Assembly (NCBI GenBank): GCA_019237435.1 | Contig: JAFAHB010000278.1 | Location: forward strand, 1-13,015 | DNA: 13,015 bases | Direction: 5' to 3' | Source: Vulcanimicrobiota bacterium | GTDB taxonomy: Bacteria; Vulcanimicrobiota; Vulcanimicrobiia; Vulcanimicrobiales; Vulcanimicrobiaceae | Shown: positions 1 to 5,693 of the stretch, piece after piece | How the letters are laid out: every line of letters begins with the position of its first letter | Numbering within the stretch: position 1 is the first letter of the stretch | Notes under the pieces: model-generated | Databases searched by the model: none | What the model was told of the DNA's origin: nothing | Seen by the model: the letters and a program-made list of their open reading frames with translations, nothing else | Program-made: the position numbers and the translations under genes

Positions 1-361
1 TGAGCAACGAACGTAAATAGCGAGTACCGCCGCGGACGTTCTGCGCGGGATCGTATGGATCGGTCACGCCCAGATCCGCGGCCGTTTTTGGCATGAGCTG
101 CATCAGTCCGCGGGCGCCGCTTTGCGAAGTCGACTTGGGATCGAACGCCGATTCGGTTGCGATGATCGCTTCGACGAGCCCTGGGTCGACGCCGGCGGCC
201 CGCGCATCGTCCGCGACGTAGCGGTCGATCGACGGTCGCAAAACCGCACTAGCACGCTGCATTACGGAATCGAACGCCGCGGTGCCGACCGGCGGCTCGC
301 CGGCAATCTCGGCGATCCGCCGCACGACCGCGGCGACGTCGCTAGGAAGCTCCGTTCTCAT
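1..361 (-). CDS. Lytic transglycosylase, SLT domain (C-terminus cut by window edge)
   Basis: I read 120 residues from an ATG at 361 to the window edge. It has the soluble lytic transglycosylase (goose-lysozyme-like) signature: ATESAFDP at about residues 68-75, with Glu70 as the expected catalytic acid, then SGARGLMQLMP at 81-91 and the NVRGGTRYL helix at 108-116. Such enzymes cleave peptidoglycan glycan strands. The start overlaps the end of fliI by 20 nt, so the two are probably translationally coupled, and the job is likely opening the cell wall for the flagellar rod. The N-terminus (MRTELPSDVA) has no signal peptide. Like FlgJ-type muramidases it might leave through the flagellar export gate; that is inference. 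The family is clear; the flagellar role rests on position. Confidence 0.88.
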   Translation of the reverse strand, partial: MRTELPSDVAAVVRRIAEIAGEPPVGTAAFDSVMQRASAVLRPSIDRYVADDARAAGVDPGLVEAIIATESAFDPKSTSQSGARGLMQLMPKTAADLGVTDPYDPAQNVRGGTRYLRSLL

Positions 362-1391
362 CGAGCAGTCTCGCAATCGCGGCAAGCTCGTCGAGCGTTG
401 CGGCGTGCGTCAACTGGCCGCATTCGTGGCGCAGGAATGATTCGATGCGTGCTTCAGCGGCAATCGCCGCGACGGCGCCTGCGTCGTGATTCTCGATGCC
501 GAGCGCGCGTGCATCTTCGATGCGGTCGAGCAGCGCGATCGCACGGCGCACGACGCGGGCGTCGTGAAGATGCGCTTGCGCCGCGACGGCCTGCATCGTG
601 CGGCTTGCGCTCGCCGGCACGTCGATCGCCGGAAACAATCCGCGTTCGGCGCGACGCACCGAGAGCGCAAGGTGTCCGTCGAGGAGCGCGCGCGACGCCT
701 CGCTCACGGGATCGCGATCGTCGCCGTCGTGCAGCACCGTCGCAATCAGCGTGATTGAACCGTCGATAAACGCGCCCGCGACTTCGATGAAGCGGGCCAG
801 GTCCGAAAACACGCTTGGCGGATAGCCGCCACGGCCGACACTTTCGCCGGCGCAAACGGCGATCTCACGCAAGCCGGCGGCGAGCCTTGCAAGACTATCG
901 AGCACGAGCAGTACGTGCAATCCGCGCTCGCACAAGGAGCGGGCGTGCGCGATTGCCACCTGAGCGGCTCGAACCCGTTCGTGCGCAGGGCGGTCGCTAG
1001 TCGCGCAGACGAGAGTCATCCCGTGGTTGCGCCGACCGATCCAATGGTGCGCTTCGCGACCGCGCTCGCCGACCAGCGCGACGACGACGGCATCGCTTGC
1101 AGAACCGTCGACGATCTCTTCGATCAGCGTAGACTTTCCGGTTCCCGGTGCACCGAAGATTCCGACTCGCGCACCGCGGCCGATCGTCAGCAGTCCGTCG
1201 ATCGCGCGTACGCCCGTCCACAGCGGCAGCACAATTGGGATGCGCTCGTTCGGTCGCGGCAAACGCAACTCCAATGCGACGCTACGTCCTCGCAACGCCG
1301 GCCCGCGATCGAGCGGCACTCCATGCGCGTCGATCGCGCGACCGAGCGCACAGGTTCCAAGCGCGAGACGCTGCGGAGCAATCAGCCCCAT
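342..1391 (-). CDS. fliI: Flagellar type III export ATPase FliI, N-terminally short
   Basis: FliI is the F1-beta-like hexameric ATPase that energises flagellar protein export with FliH. This 349-aa protein shows the LGRAID..G.PLD entry motif (residues 16-28), Walker A GAPGTGKS (80-87), the GERGRE catalytic loop (108-113), Walker B LLVLDS (161-166), GGYPPSVF (188-195), and the GSIT...DGDD segment (211-225). PAIDVPASASR (254-264) opens the C-terminal domain. Family members are usually about 430-460 aa with Walker A near residue 160, so roughly 80-95 residues of the N-terminal beta-barrel are missing. The reading frame stays open a little upstream, but I see no ATG, GTG or TTG in the stretch checked. 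ATG 1391 overlaps the fliH stop by 10 nt. No fliJ follows. Confidence 0.93.
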   Translation of the reverse strand: MGLIAPQRLALGTCALGRAIDAHGVPLDRGPALRGRSVALELRLPRPNERIPIVLPLWTGVRAIDGLLTIGRGARVGIFGAPGTGKSTLIEEIVDGSASDAVVVALVGERGREAHHWIGRRNHGMTLVCATSDRPAHERVRAAQVAIAHARSLCERGLHVLLVLDSLARLAAGLREIAVCAGESVGRGGYPPSVFSDLARFIEVAGAFIDGSITLIATVLHDGDDRDPVSEASRALLDGHLALSVRRAERGLFPAIDVPASASRTMQAVAAQAHLHDARVVRRAIALLDRIEDARALGIENHDAGAVAAIAAEARIESFLRHECGQLTHAATLDELAAIARLLDENGAS

Positions 1392-1831
1392 ACGGCAAGA
1401 ACCGCCTCGAGCCGAGCCGACAGCGTCAGATCGATCGTTCCGCTTCGAAGCTTCATTCGAACGTCGCCGGGCTGCAGAGCGGCGTCACCAACGCATTCGC
1501 ATTCCAATTCGCGTAAGTTTTCGAGATCGGCCGGATGCGTCTGAATGAGGAGCACGTTTTCGGCGCCGAATCGGGCGATTGCGGCAGCCGCGACGGCTGC
1601 AATCTCGGCGGGCTCCAGCCGAAGCTCGCGAGCGAGCACCTCGCGCGCAATCGCGCGCAAGAGTTCGGGCAACGCAACATCGACTGCGTCGCTCACCGCG
1701 GCGCGAAAGCGACGGGCGGCGCGAATCGCCTCATCGCACTCCGGCGCGGCGACCCGCGCCGGCGGTTCGTAGGCCGGCTCGGGGACGCGCGGCGTTAGAT
1801 ATGCGGCCAGCGGAACGAACGCGCTAGACAT
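1382..1831 (-). CDS. fliH: FliH-like flagellar export stator/regulator, short
   Basis: The ATG at 1831 overlaps the fliF stop by 8 nt, which argues against a longer in-frame start at 1984 whose first 51 residues are an Arg/Ser-rich shadow of fliF. The resulting 149-aa protein has a Pro-rich N-terminus, an Ala/Arg-rich helix (about 35-85) and a C-terminal domain like FliH/YscL/V-ATPase E: RFGAENVLLIQTHPADLENL, then ALQPGDVR...SGTIDLTLSARLEAV. This is the usual FliH ending, where the acidic or Asp-containing strand precedes SLEARL. FliH binds FliI and holds it at the export gate. Most FliH proteins exceed 220 aa, so the N-terminal coiled-coil part is strongly reduced. The call rests on the C-terminal pattern plus position between fliF and fliI. 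Confidence 0.78.
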   Translation of the reverse strand: MSSAFVPLAAYLTPRVPEPAYEPPARVAAPECDEAIRAARRFRAAVSDAVDVALPELLRAIAREVLARELRLEPAEIAAVAAAAIARFGAENVLLIQTHPADLENLRELECECVGDAALQPGDVRMKLRSGTIDLTLSARLEAVLAVWG

Positions 1832-3296
1832 GGCGACGCAGCAGCTCCTGCGCGTCGGAAAGCAGCGGGGTGTGCGGGCGCTGCATGCGATGGACGATCG
1901 CCTCTCGCTCGTGAGGCGGATAGAGCTCCAAGACTGCCGTTGCCGTGGCGGCAGGCAGCGCGCTGATAATCGCGGCCGCCGCATACGGCGGTTCTTGCTC
2001 GAGCATGGTGCGCACGCGCGCCGGTGGAAAACCGGCCGCGGCTTTCGAGGCCCGTTCCAAGGCCGCCCGCTCGATGATTCCTTGAGCGAGAGCGACTACC
2101 GGCGGCACAGCGATACGGACGCAAGCGACGAGTCCGATTGCGACGATCAGCGCCGGCGCAAGCGGCGCTATCGCGCCGTAGAGCAGCCACCACCCATCTT
2201 TGCGTGTCACGGCCGCGCGATGGAAGTCGACGGCTTCGACAGCCAACGCGTCGCCACGCCGTGAATCGAAACCAAGGGTGGCGCTTGCGAGGGCGCGCAC
2301 TTTTGCCAGATCGAGCGCACGGCCCTGATCGACGAAGACGGCCGCCGAGAGACGTTTGAGCGCCCCGGCAGGCACTTGGGCGACCGATTCGACCGTCTCG
2401 CTGCCGCGGTCTAGGCCTTCCTCGAGCCGGCGGTAGCGTTTGCCGCCGCCGTCATACGTTTCGGTGCGCCGCGTCTGCGCGATCGCCGCGATACCGACCG
2501 GAGTGCGGCGCACGTCGTGCTGCGCGGTTCGCGCGGGTTCATATTCGACACGCACCCGAACGATAGCCGCCCCATCGCCGAAGGCGGCATCGAGCGCACT
2601 CTGCAACGATCGCTGTAAATCGGCGGCATCGTCAGTTTTCGCGGCGTCGTCGCCAAGCGCGAGGCCGCGATCGTCGAGAACGGTCACGCGCGCTGGTTCG
2701 AGTTGCGGCACGCTGGCGGCAACGAAGGCGCGTATGCCCGCGATTGCCTGACGGGGCAACATTGCGCCCGTACGCAGATGAAGGCGAACCGATGCGCTCG
2801 CATCGTGTGCCGTGTCATCGGCAAACTCGGCCGGTTTGGCCGGGGCCACGATAACGCGCGCGTCGTCGACGCCGTCGATGCCGCGCAAACCCGCTTCGAT
2901 GTCACCGGCGAGACCGGCGCGCGTTTGCGCGTCGATGACGGCCTGCGGCGTCAGCACGCCGATCGCGGCGAGCGCCTCGCCCGTGCTGGATAAGTGCGAA
3001 TGCGGAACGCCGGCCAGCGACAGCCGCAACAGCAGATCGTTACGGCGACCCGCATCGACGGTAACGTTGTCGCTCGCCGGCATAAACGCAACATTCCATT
3101 CTGCGAGGCGTTCTTCGACTTCAGCAAGCTGTTCGGGGTGCAATGGCGTGGGAAAGAGCGTGGCGCGCGACGGGTGGAGTGCAATCGATGCCGCGATTGC
3201 GAGCGTCAAAGCAATCGAGATAACTCCACCGCAGACGACGCGAGTCCAGCGAGGTAGCGCGCTCCACCGAGCCAGCAGCTGCGCCGCTCCGCTCAT
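1824..3296 (-). CDS. fliF: Flagellar MS-ring protein FliF with FliG-like C-terminal tail
   Basis: FliF forms the membrane MS-ring on which the rod and export gate are built. This 490-aa protein has TM1 at about 20-40, the YscJ/FliF periplasmic domain (FPTPLHPEQLAEVEERL, DLLLRLSLAGVP, ALRGIDGVDDARV at about 47-148), and the FliF C-domain with a NVEYEP-like VRVEYEP (248-254). TM2 lies at about 376-396. The ATG at 3296 has GGAG 11 nt upstream. After TM2, in place of the usual short FliG-binding tail, residues 429-473 form two amphipathic helical segments patterned like a FliG middle domain. No fliG lies downstream: fliH overlaps the fliF stop directly. The protein is shorter than typical FliF (about 530-570 aa) even with this tail. 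Confidence 0.93.
   Translation of the reverse strand: MSGAAQLLARWSALPRWTRVVCGGVISIALTLAIAASIALHPSRATLFPTPLHPEQLAEVEERLAEWNVAFMPASDNVTVDAGRRNDLLLRLSLAGVPHSHLSSTGEALAAIGVLTPQAVIDAQTRAGLAGDIEAGLRGIDGVDDARVIVAPAKPAEFADDTAHDASASVRLHLRTGAMLPRQAIAGIRAFVAASVPQLEPARVTVLDDRGLALGDDAAKTDDAADLQRSLQSALDAAFGDGAAIVRVRVEYEPARTAQHDVRRTPVGIAAIAQTRRTETYDGGGKRYRRLEEGLDRGSETVESVAQVPAGALKRLSAAVFVDQGRALDLAKVRALASATLGFDSRRGDALAVEAVDFHRAAVTRKDGWWLLYGAIAPLAPALIVAIGLVACVRIAVPPVVALAQGIIERAALERASKAAAGFPPARVRTMLEQEPPYAAAAIISALPAATATAVLELYPPHEREAIVHRMQRPHTPLLSDAQELLRRHV
1878..2012 (-). other. FliG middle-domain-like segment within fliF
   Basis: Codons 429-473 of fliF encode RTMLEQEPPYAAAAIISALP followed by an ATAVLELYP/REAIVHRMQ helix pair. 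FliG middle domains follow the order E-H-P-Q, hydrophobic helix ending ILS-x-L, then A-x-x-VL-x-x-LP, then R-x-x-I/V-x-x-R-I/M. The spacing and hydrophobic register match well here, but the FliM-contacting EHPQ motif reads EPPY. The related MgtE N-domain has a similar fold, so this is a fold-level resemblance seen by eye. No charged FliG torque helix follows: the protein ends 17 residues later. Confidence 0.5.
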
Positions 3297-3310
3297 CTTC
3301 GCAACCGCTC

Positions 3311-3592
3311 CTAGACTTGCATGTTGAAGACGGACTGCACGGCTTGCGCAGCGCGTTGCGCGGTTGCGACCGCGACGGAAAGCGCGACGTCGGCTTGCGC
3401 GCGTTCGTAAACCGCGGCCTGCAACGTTCCTCGCCCGTACGCGAATTCGTCTTCGGCGCGCGTCGCGCCGGTCAGCGCGGAACCAAGAGCATCGAGAGCG
3501 CGTGAAAAGAGTGCAACATCGCCGTCATTGGGCCGATCGTTCCGAACGTCGGGGCTAATCGGCGCGTCGGGAACGATCGGCTCGACCGTCAC
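3311..3592 (-). CDS. fliE: Flagellar hook-basal body protein FliE
   Basis: FliE joins the MS-ring and export gate to the proximal rod. The 93-aa product has a disordered acidic/Pro-rich head (1-25) and then the family's C-terminal helical signature: a F-A-x-GRG-TLQAAV-x-x-R-AQADVALSV block (50-74) and AQRAAQAVQSVFNMQV at the end, matching the usual ending of FliE. Length is close to the family norm (about 95-110). The start is GTG at 3592, which overlaps the flgC stop as GTGA, so translation is probably coupled. The gap to fliF is 14 nt and carries the fliF ribosome site. Confidence 0.93.
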   Translation of the reverse strand: MTVEPIVPDAPISPDVRNDRPNDGDVALFSRALDALGSALTGATRAEDEFAYGRGTLQAAVYERAQADVALSVAVATAQRAAQAVQSVFNMQV

Positions 3593-3918
3593 AGTCGCTC
3601 CAGATCGATCGTCTTTTCGGCTAACCGTTTGCCGACGTCGAAGATTGCTGCGTCGGATTCGTACGCGCGCGACGCGTTCATAACGGCGATCATCTCGGTG
3701 AGGATGTCGACGTTCGTGCCGCGCATCGCGCGCGTGCCGCTGAACTCAACGCGTTCCCCGTCGTCCGCGTCGATGACGCTAAAGATCGGAGCGAGCCGGT
3801 CGTATTCTGCGTCGGGACCGGCCGCCTCCGCGGCCGCAACGTTGCGCGCGGCGACATCTAAGGCCGCGCGCTGCGCGTCCATGCCCGCGGCAGCGGCGTC
3901 GAGCAGATCTATCGTCAT
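3589..3918 (-). CDS. flgC: Flagellar proximal rod protein FlgC, shortened
   Basis: FlgC forms part of the proximal rod. The 109-aa product retains the FlgC C-terminal helix: NVDILTEMIAVMNASRAYES, then DAAIFDVGKRLAEKTIDLERL. The N-terminus (GMDAQRAALDVAARNVAAAE) is recognisable as the helix that normally carries the Asn-rich NNIANA rod signature, but here only one Asn remains. Typical FlgC is about 130-150 aa, so the central beta part is about 25 residues short. The ATG at 3918 overlaps the flgB stop as ATGA. A strong AAGGAGG lies inside the end of flgB (3926-3932), 7 nt upstream, so this gene can be translated on its own as well as by coupling. Confidence 0.88.
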   Translation of the reverse strand: MTIDLLDAAAAGMDAQRAALDVAARNVAAAEAAGPDAEYDRLAPIFSVIDADDGERVEFSGTRAMRGTNVDILTEMIAVMNASRAYESDAAIFDVGKRLAEKTIDLERL

Positions 3919-4133
3919 TTCGCGACCTCCTTGATCTCAGCGAAACGGGAGCGCTCCGCCGCGAGCAAGACCTCGGTGAAGATCGCCGCCTGAGCGGTTT
4001 GCGACAGTGCGGAATCCGCAGACCGGCCCGCGAGCCTTCCGGAGTTCGCGAGCGCAACCGACGCCTGGGCATCATGCAGGCGTTCGCGCGCCAGGTCGAA
4101 CGCATGCCGTAGTGACGCTGCGACATCAAACAT
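3915..4133 (-). CDS. flgB: Probable FlgB-like proximal rod protein, very short
   Basis: This 72-aa product is first in the operon, in the place of flgB. The N-terminus (MFDVAASLRHAFDLARERLH) fits the FlgB opening helix, and the end (AAIFTEVLLAAERSRFAEIKEV) fits a rod-protein C-terminal helix. The NNIANVNTPGY signature and the whole middle domain of FlgB (about 130-140 aa normally) are absent. Identification therefore rests mainly on order and on the helix-helix layout. It could instead be a different small rod or adaptor protein. There is no Shine-Dalgarno sequence before ATG 4133; a -10-like TAGAAT lies 6 nt upstream (see promoter). Confidence 0.62.
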   Translation of the reverse strand: MFDVAASLRHAFDLARERLHDAQASVALANSGRLAGRSADSALSQTAQAAIFTEVLLAAERSRFAEIKEVAK

Positions 4134-4139
4134 GCGCGA

Positions 4140-4166
4140 ATTCTATCGGGACCGGTTAGCCGCCAA
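4140..4166 (-). promoter_or_regulatory. Candidate promoter of the flagellar operon (leaderless)
   Basis: On the minus strand TTGGCG (4166-4161) and TAGAAT (4145-4140) are separated by 15 nt. Six bases follow TAGAAT before the A of the flgB ATG, so transcription would start at or next to the start codon. There is no ribosome-binding site in the short gap, consistent with a leaderless mRNA. The overlapping CCCGATAG resembles a sigma-28 -10 (GCCGATAA), but no TAAA box sits at the right distance. Confidence 0.4.
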
Positions 4167-4197
4167 GCGTACGCAAGATAATCAAGTTGTGATCTCT

Positions 4198-4274
4198 GAG
4201 GATCGAGTTAAAACCGAGTCGCCGCGCTCGCATTTGGGGTAAGGAATCTGGGATATTGATCTCCGGAAAAGGAG
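4198..4274 (+). promoter_or_regulatory. Leader of first YXWGXW gene, boxes shared with the second
   Basis: The leader contains GAGGATCGAGTTA (4198-4210) and GGGTAAGGAATC (4237-4248). Both recur, slightly changed, upstream of the second paralog (5571-5583 and 5600-5610). The Shine-Dalgarno site AAAAGGAG (4267-4274) is 11 nt before ATG 4286 and is preceded by CTCC (4261-4264), which can pair with its GGAG. This supports ATG 4286 over an in-frame TTG at 4256. The divergent 152-bp gap 4134-4285 holds this leader and the flgB promoter. Confidence 0.45.
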
Positions 4275-4285
4275 CCAAACCGCCC

Positions 4286-5464
4286 ATGAAAAGATCACTC
4301 TCCGCAATCACCGCATTCATTCTCATCGCCGCCATCCCGCTGGCCACATCGGCCCAAGTAGGCATCGGCGTAGCCGTCGGATTCGGCGGGCCGGGTTGGG
4401 GTGTCGGGATCGGCTATTCTAACTACGCGCCGCCGGCGCTACCCTATTACGCACAGCCTGCGGCACCGTATCCGAACTGGCAATGGGCTCCGGGGTACTG
4501 GGGCTACGGCTACTCGGGCTACTACTGGGTACCGGGCTACTGGACCGCGCCGCCGGCCGTCGGTCTATACTGGACGCCGGGCTACTGGGGAGCGTACAAC
4601 GGCGCCTATTCGTGGTATCCGGGCTACTGGGGCCCGACGGTTGGATTTTACGGCGGCATTAACTATGGCTACGGCTATTTCGGCAGCGGATTCGCCGGCG
4701 GCTATTGGTCGGGCGGGACGTTCAACTACAACACATCCGTCGTCAACGTCAACCGGACCGTGATCCACAATACGTACAATCGCACGGTCATCAATCGCGG
4801 CGTGACGGATCCCAGACGCGTGAGCTTCAACGGCGGCCGCGGCGGAGTGCATGCTCGGCCGACCGCGGGTCAGATCGCCGCGCGCCGGCACGGCATTACC
4901 GAAACGCGCGCTCAGCGCACCCACGAGCTGGCTGCTGCGCACGATCGCGGCCAACTGGCGCGCGTCAATCACGGCCATCCGCGGCTCGTCGCCGTTCAGA
5001 AGCCGCTGAGGTCGTCACAAATGCACTCAACGACGGTTGCGCATCACAACGCTGCAACGACGCACGGCCGAGTCAGCGCGCCGGTACATCATAGCGCCCA
5101 GACGACCACGATGCATCACAACGCGCAGACGACCGCGCTGCATCACAACGCGCCGGTGACGGCGTCGCATCACAACCAAATGTCGTCGGGCGCGACGCAC
5201 AACGTGCGGCTGCAGACCGGCGGCAGCTATCATCACGTCGGCTACGGCGCTCGGCCTGCCGGCGGCACCTACTCGCACGGCAGCATGTCCGCCGGCCGCC
5301 CGCCCAGCGGCGGTTATCGCGGCGGCATGTCGGGCGGACGTCCGCCCAGCGGCGGTGCTCCGCGCGGCGGCATGTCGGGCGGACGTCCGCCCAGCGGCGG
5401 TGCTCCGCACGGCGGTATCTCCGGCGGTCATCCCGGCGGAGGAGGCCGGCCACCCCGAGGTTAA
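4286..5464 (+). CDS. Secreted YXWGXW-repeat protein, His/Arg/Gly-rich tail
   Basis: The 392-aa product has a signal peptide (MKRSLSAIT..., likely cut after ATSA at residue 23) and a Tyr/Gly/Trp-rich domain with W-x-x-G-Y-W motifs at 67-72, 81-86, 96-101 and 110-115. A GFYGGINYGYGY block (120-131) and the NVNRTVI...YNRTVIN strand region (154-170) follow. A central domain seen in many YXWGXW proteins comes next: FNGGRGGVHARPT..QIAARRHGI (181-204) to VNHGHP...AVQKP (228-240). The tail has a 9-aa His-His-Asn repeat (269-298), then GGMSGGRPPSGGAPR repeats (332-380). Function of the family is unknown; an envelope or extracellular location is inferred from the signal peptide. It is the tandem paralog of the next plus-strand gene and runs opposite to all other genes. 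Confidence 0.85.
   Translation: MKRSLSAITAFILIAAIPLATSAQVGIGVAVGFGGPGWGVGIGYSNYAPPALPYYAQPAAPYPNWQWAPGYWGYGYSGYYWVPGYWTAPPAVGLYWTPGYWGAYNGAYSWYPGYWGPTVGFYGGINYGYGYFGSGFAGGYWSGGTFNYNTSVVNVNRTVIHNTYNRTVINRGVTDPRRVSFNGGRGGVHARPTAGQIAARRHGITETRAQRTHELAAAHDRGQLARVNHGHPRLVAVQKPLRSSQMHSTTVAHHNAATTHGRVSAPVHHSAQTTTMHHNAQTTALHHNAPVTASHHNQMSSGATHNVRLQTGGSYHHVGYGARPAGGTYSHGSMSAGRPPSGGYRGGMSGGRPPSGGAPRGGMSGGRPPSGGAPHGGISGGHPGGGGRPPRG
5087..5176 (+). repeat. 27-bp coding tandem repeat (His-His-Asn units)
   Basis: CATCAC/CATCAT starts at 5087, 5114, 5141 and 5168, exactly 27 bp apart, encoding nine-residue units of the form HH(N/S)A(Q/P)xTxx. An extra CATCACAAC at 5042 is out of this period. The units are imperfect, so this is an older or selected repeat, not a fresh slip. 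Confidence 0.85.
5279..5446 (+). repeat. 45-bp coding tandem repeat (GGMSGGRPPSGGAPR)
   Basis: A degenerate 42-bp unit (5279-5320) is followed by two nearly identical 45-bp units (5321-5365 and 5366-5410, differing near the last codon) and a partial fourth (from 5411). They encode Gly/Pro/Arg-rich, probably disordered, positively charged sequence at the C-terminus. The near identity of the middle units implies recent expansion. Confidence 0.9.
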
Positions 5465-5486
5465 CGCGACCGACTCGGCGTTTGAG

Positions 5487-5521
5487 ATGGGAACCCTAAT
5501 GTGGGTTCCCATTTCGCTTTT
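5487..5521 (+). terminator. Intrinsic terminator after first YXWGXW gene
   Basis: A perfect 10-bp stem, ATGGGAACCC (5487-5496) with GGGTTCCCAT (5503-5512), encloses a 6-nt loop. The T-rich run behind it (TTCGCTTTT) is interrupted, so termination may be partial. It lies 23 nt after the stop codon. Confidence 0.75.
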
Positions 5522-5570
5522 GCGATTATTGCGCGAATCGGTCGGTTACGATATGAACTAAGAGTTGGGT

Positions 5571-5688
5571 GAGGAACAAGTTAGCAAGCACTGATTGCCG
5601 GGTAAGAATCCGGTGAAACCATCGCGGGCGTCACATGGGCGCAAGTTCGGCTGGGCTATAATTCGAGCATCTCATTCTCCAAAAGGAG
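5571..5688 (+). promoter_or_regulatory. Promoter and leader of second YXWGXW gene
   Basis: The boxes GAGGAACAAGTTA (5571-5583) and GGGTAAGAATC (5600-5610) match those upstream of the first paralog. A consensus TATAAT (5657-5662) has no good -35 at 16-18 nt; a start near 5669 would give a 25-nt leader. AAAAGGAG (5681-5688) lies 5 nt before ATG 5694, and CTCC (5677-5680) could fold onto GGAG across an AAAA loop. The rest of the 229-bp gap 5465-5693 holds the preceding terminator; no ORF is supported there. Confidence 0.5.
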
Positions 5689-5693
5689 CAGTA

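Noticed and set aside
1832..1984. Longer N-terminus for FliH
   Set aside because: The extra 51 residues are Arg/Ser/Cys-rich shadow of fliF, and the ATG at 1831 overlaps the fliF stop like the other operon junctions.
4140..4170. Sigma-28 type flagellar promoter
   Set aside because: CCCGATAG resembles the -10, but no TAAA element lies 15 nt upstream; early basal-body genes are also not usual sigma-28 targets.
5087..5446. CRISPR-like periodic repeats
   Set aside because: The repeats are in-frame coding tandem units without unique spacers and are joined head to tail.
5560..5670. Riboswitch-like text (AATCCGGTGAAACC, GGGCGCAAGTTCGGCTGGGC) recalling cobalamin or cyclic-di-GMP-I aptamers
   Set aside because: The order and spacing of conserved blocks do not fit either aptamer, no B12 box or full GEMM core is present, and the downstream gene has no link to those ligands.
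5595..5693. TTG start giving a longer second YXWGXW protein
   Set aside because: The internal ATG has a good Shine-Dalgarno site and begins a standard signal peptide; the paralog starts at the same place.
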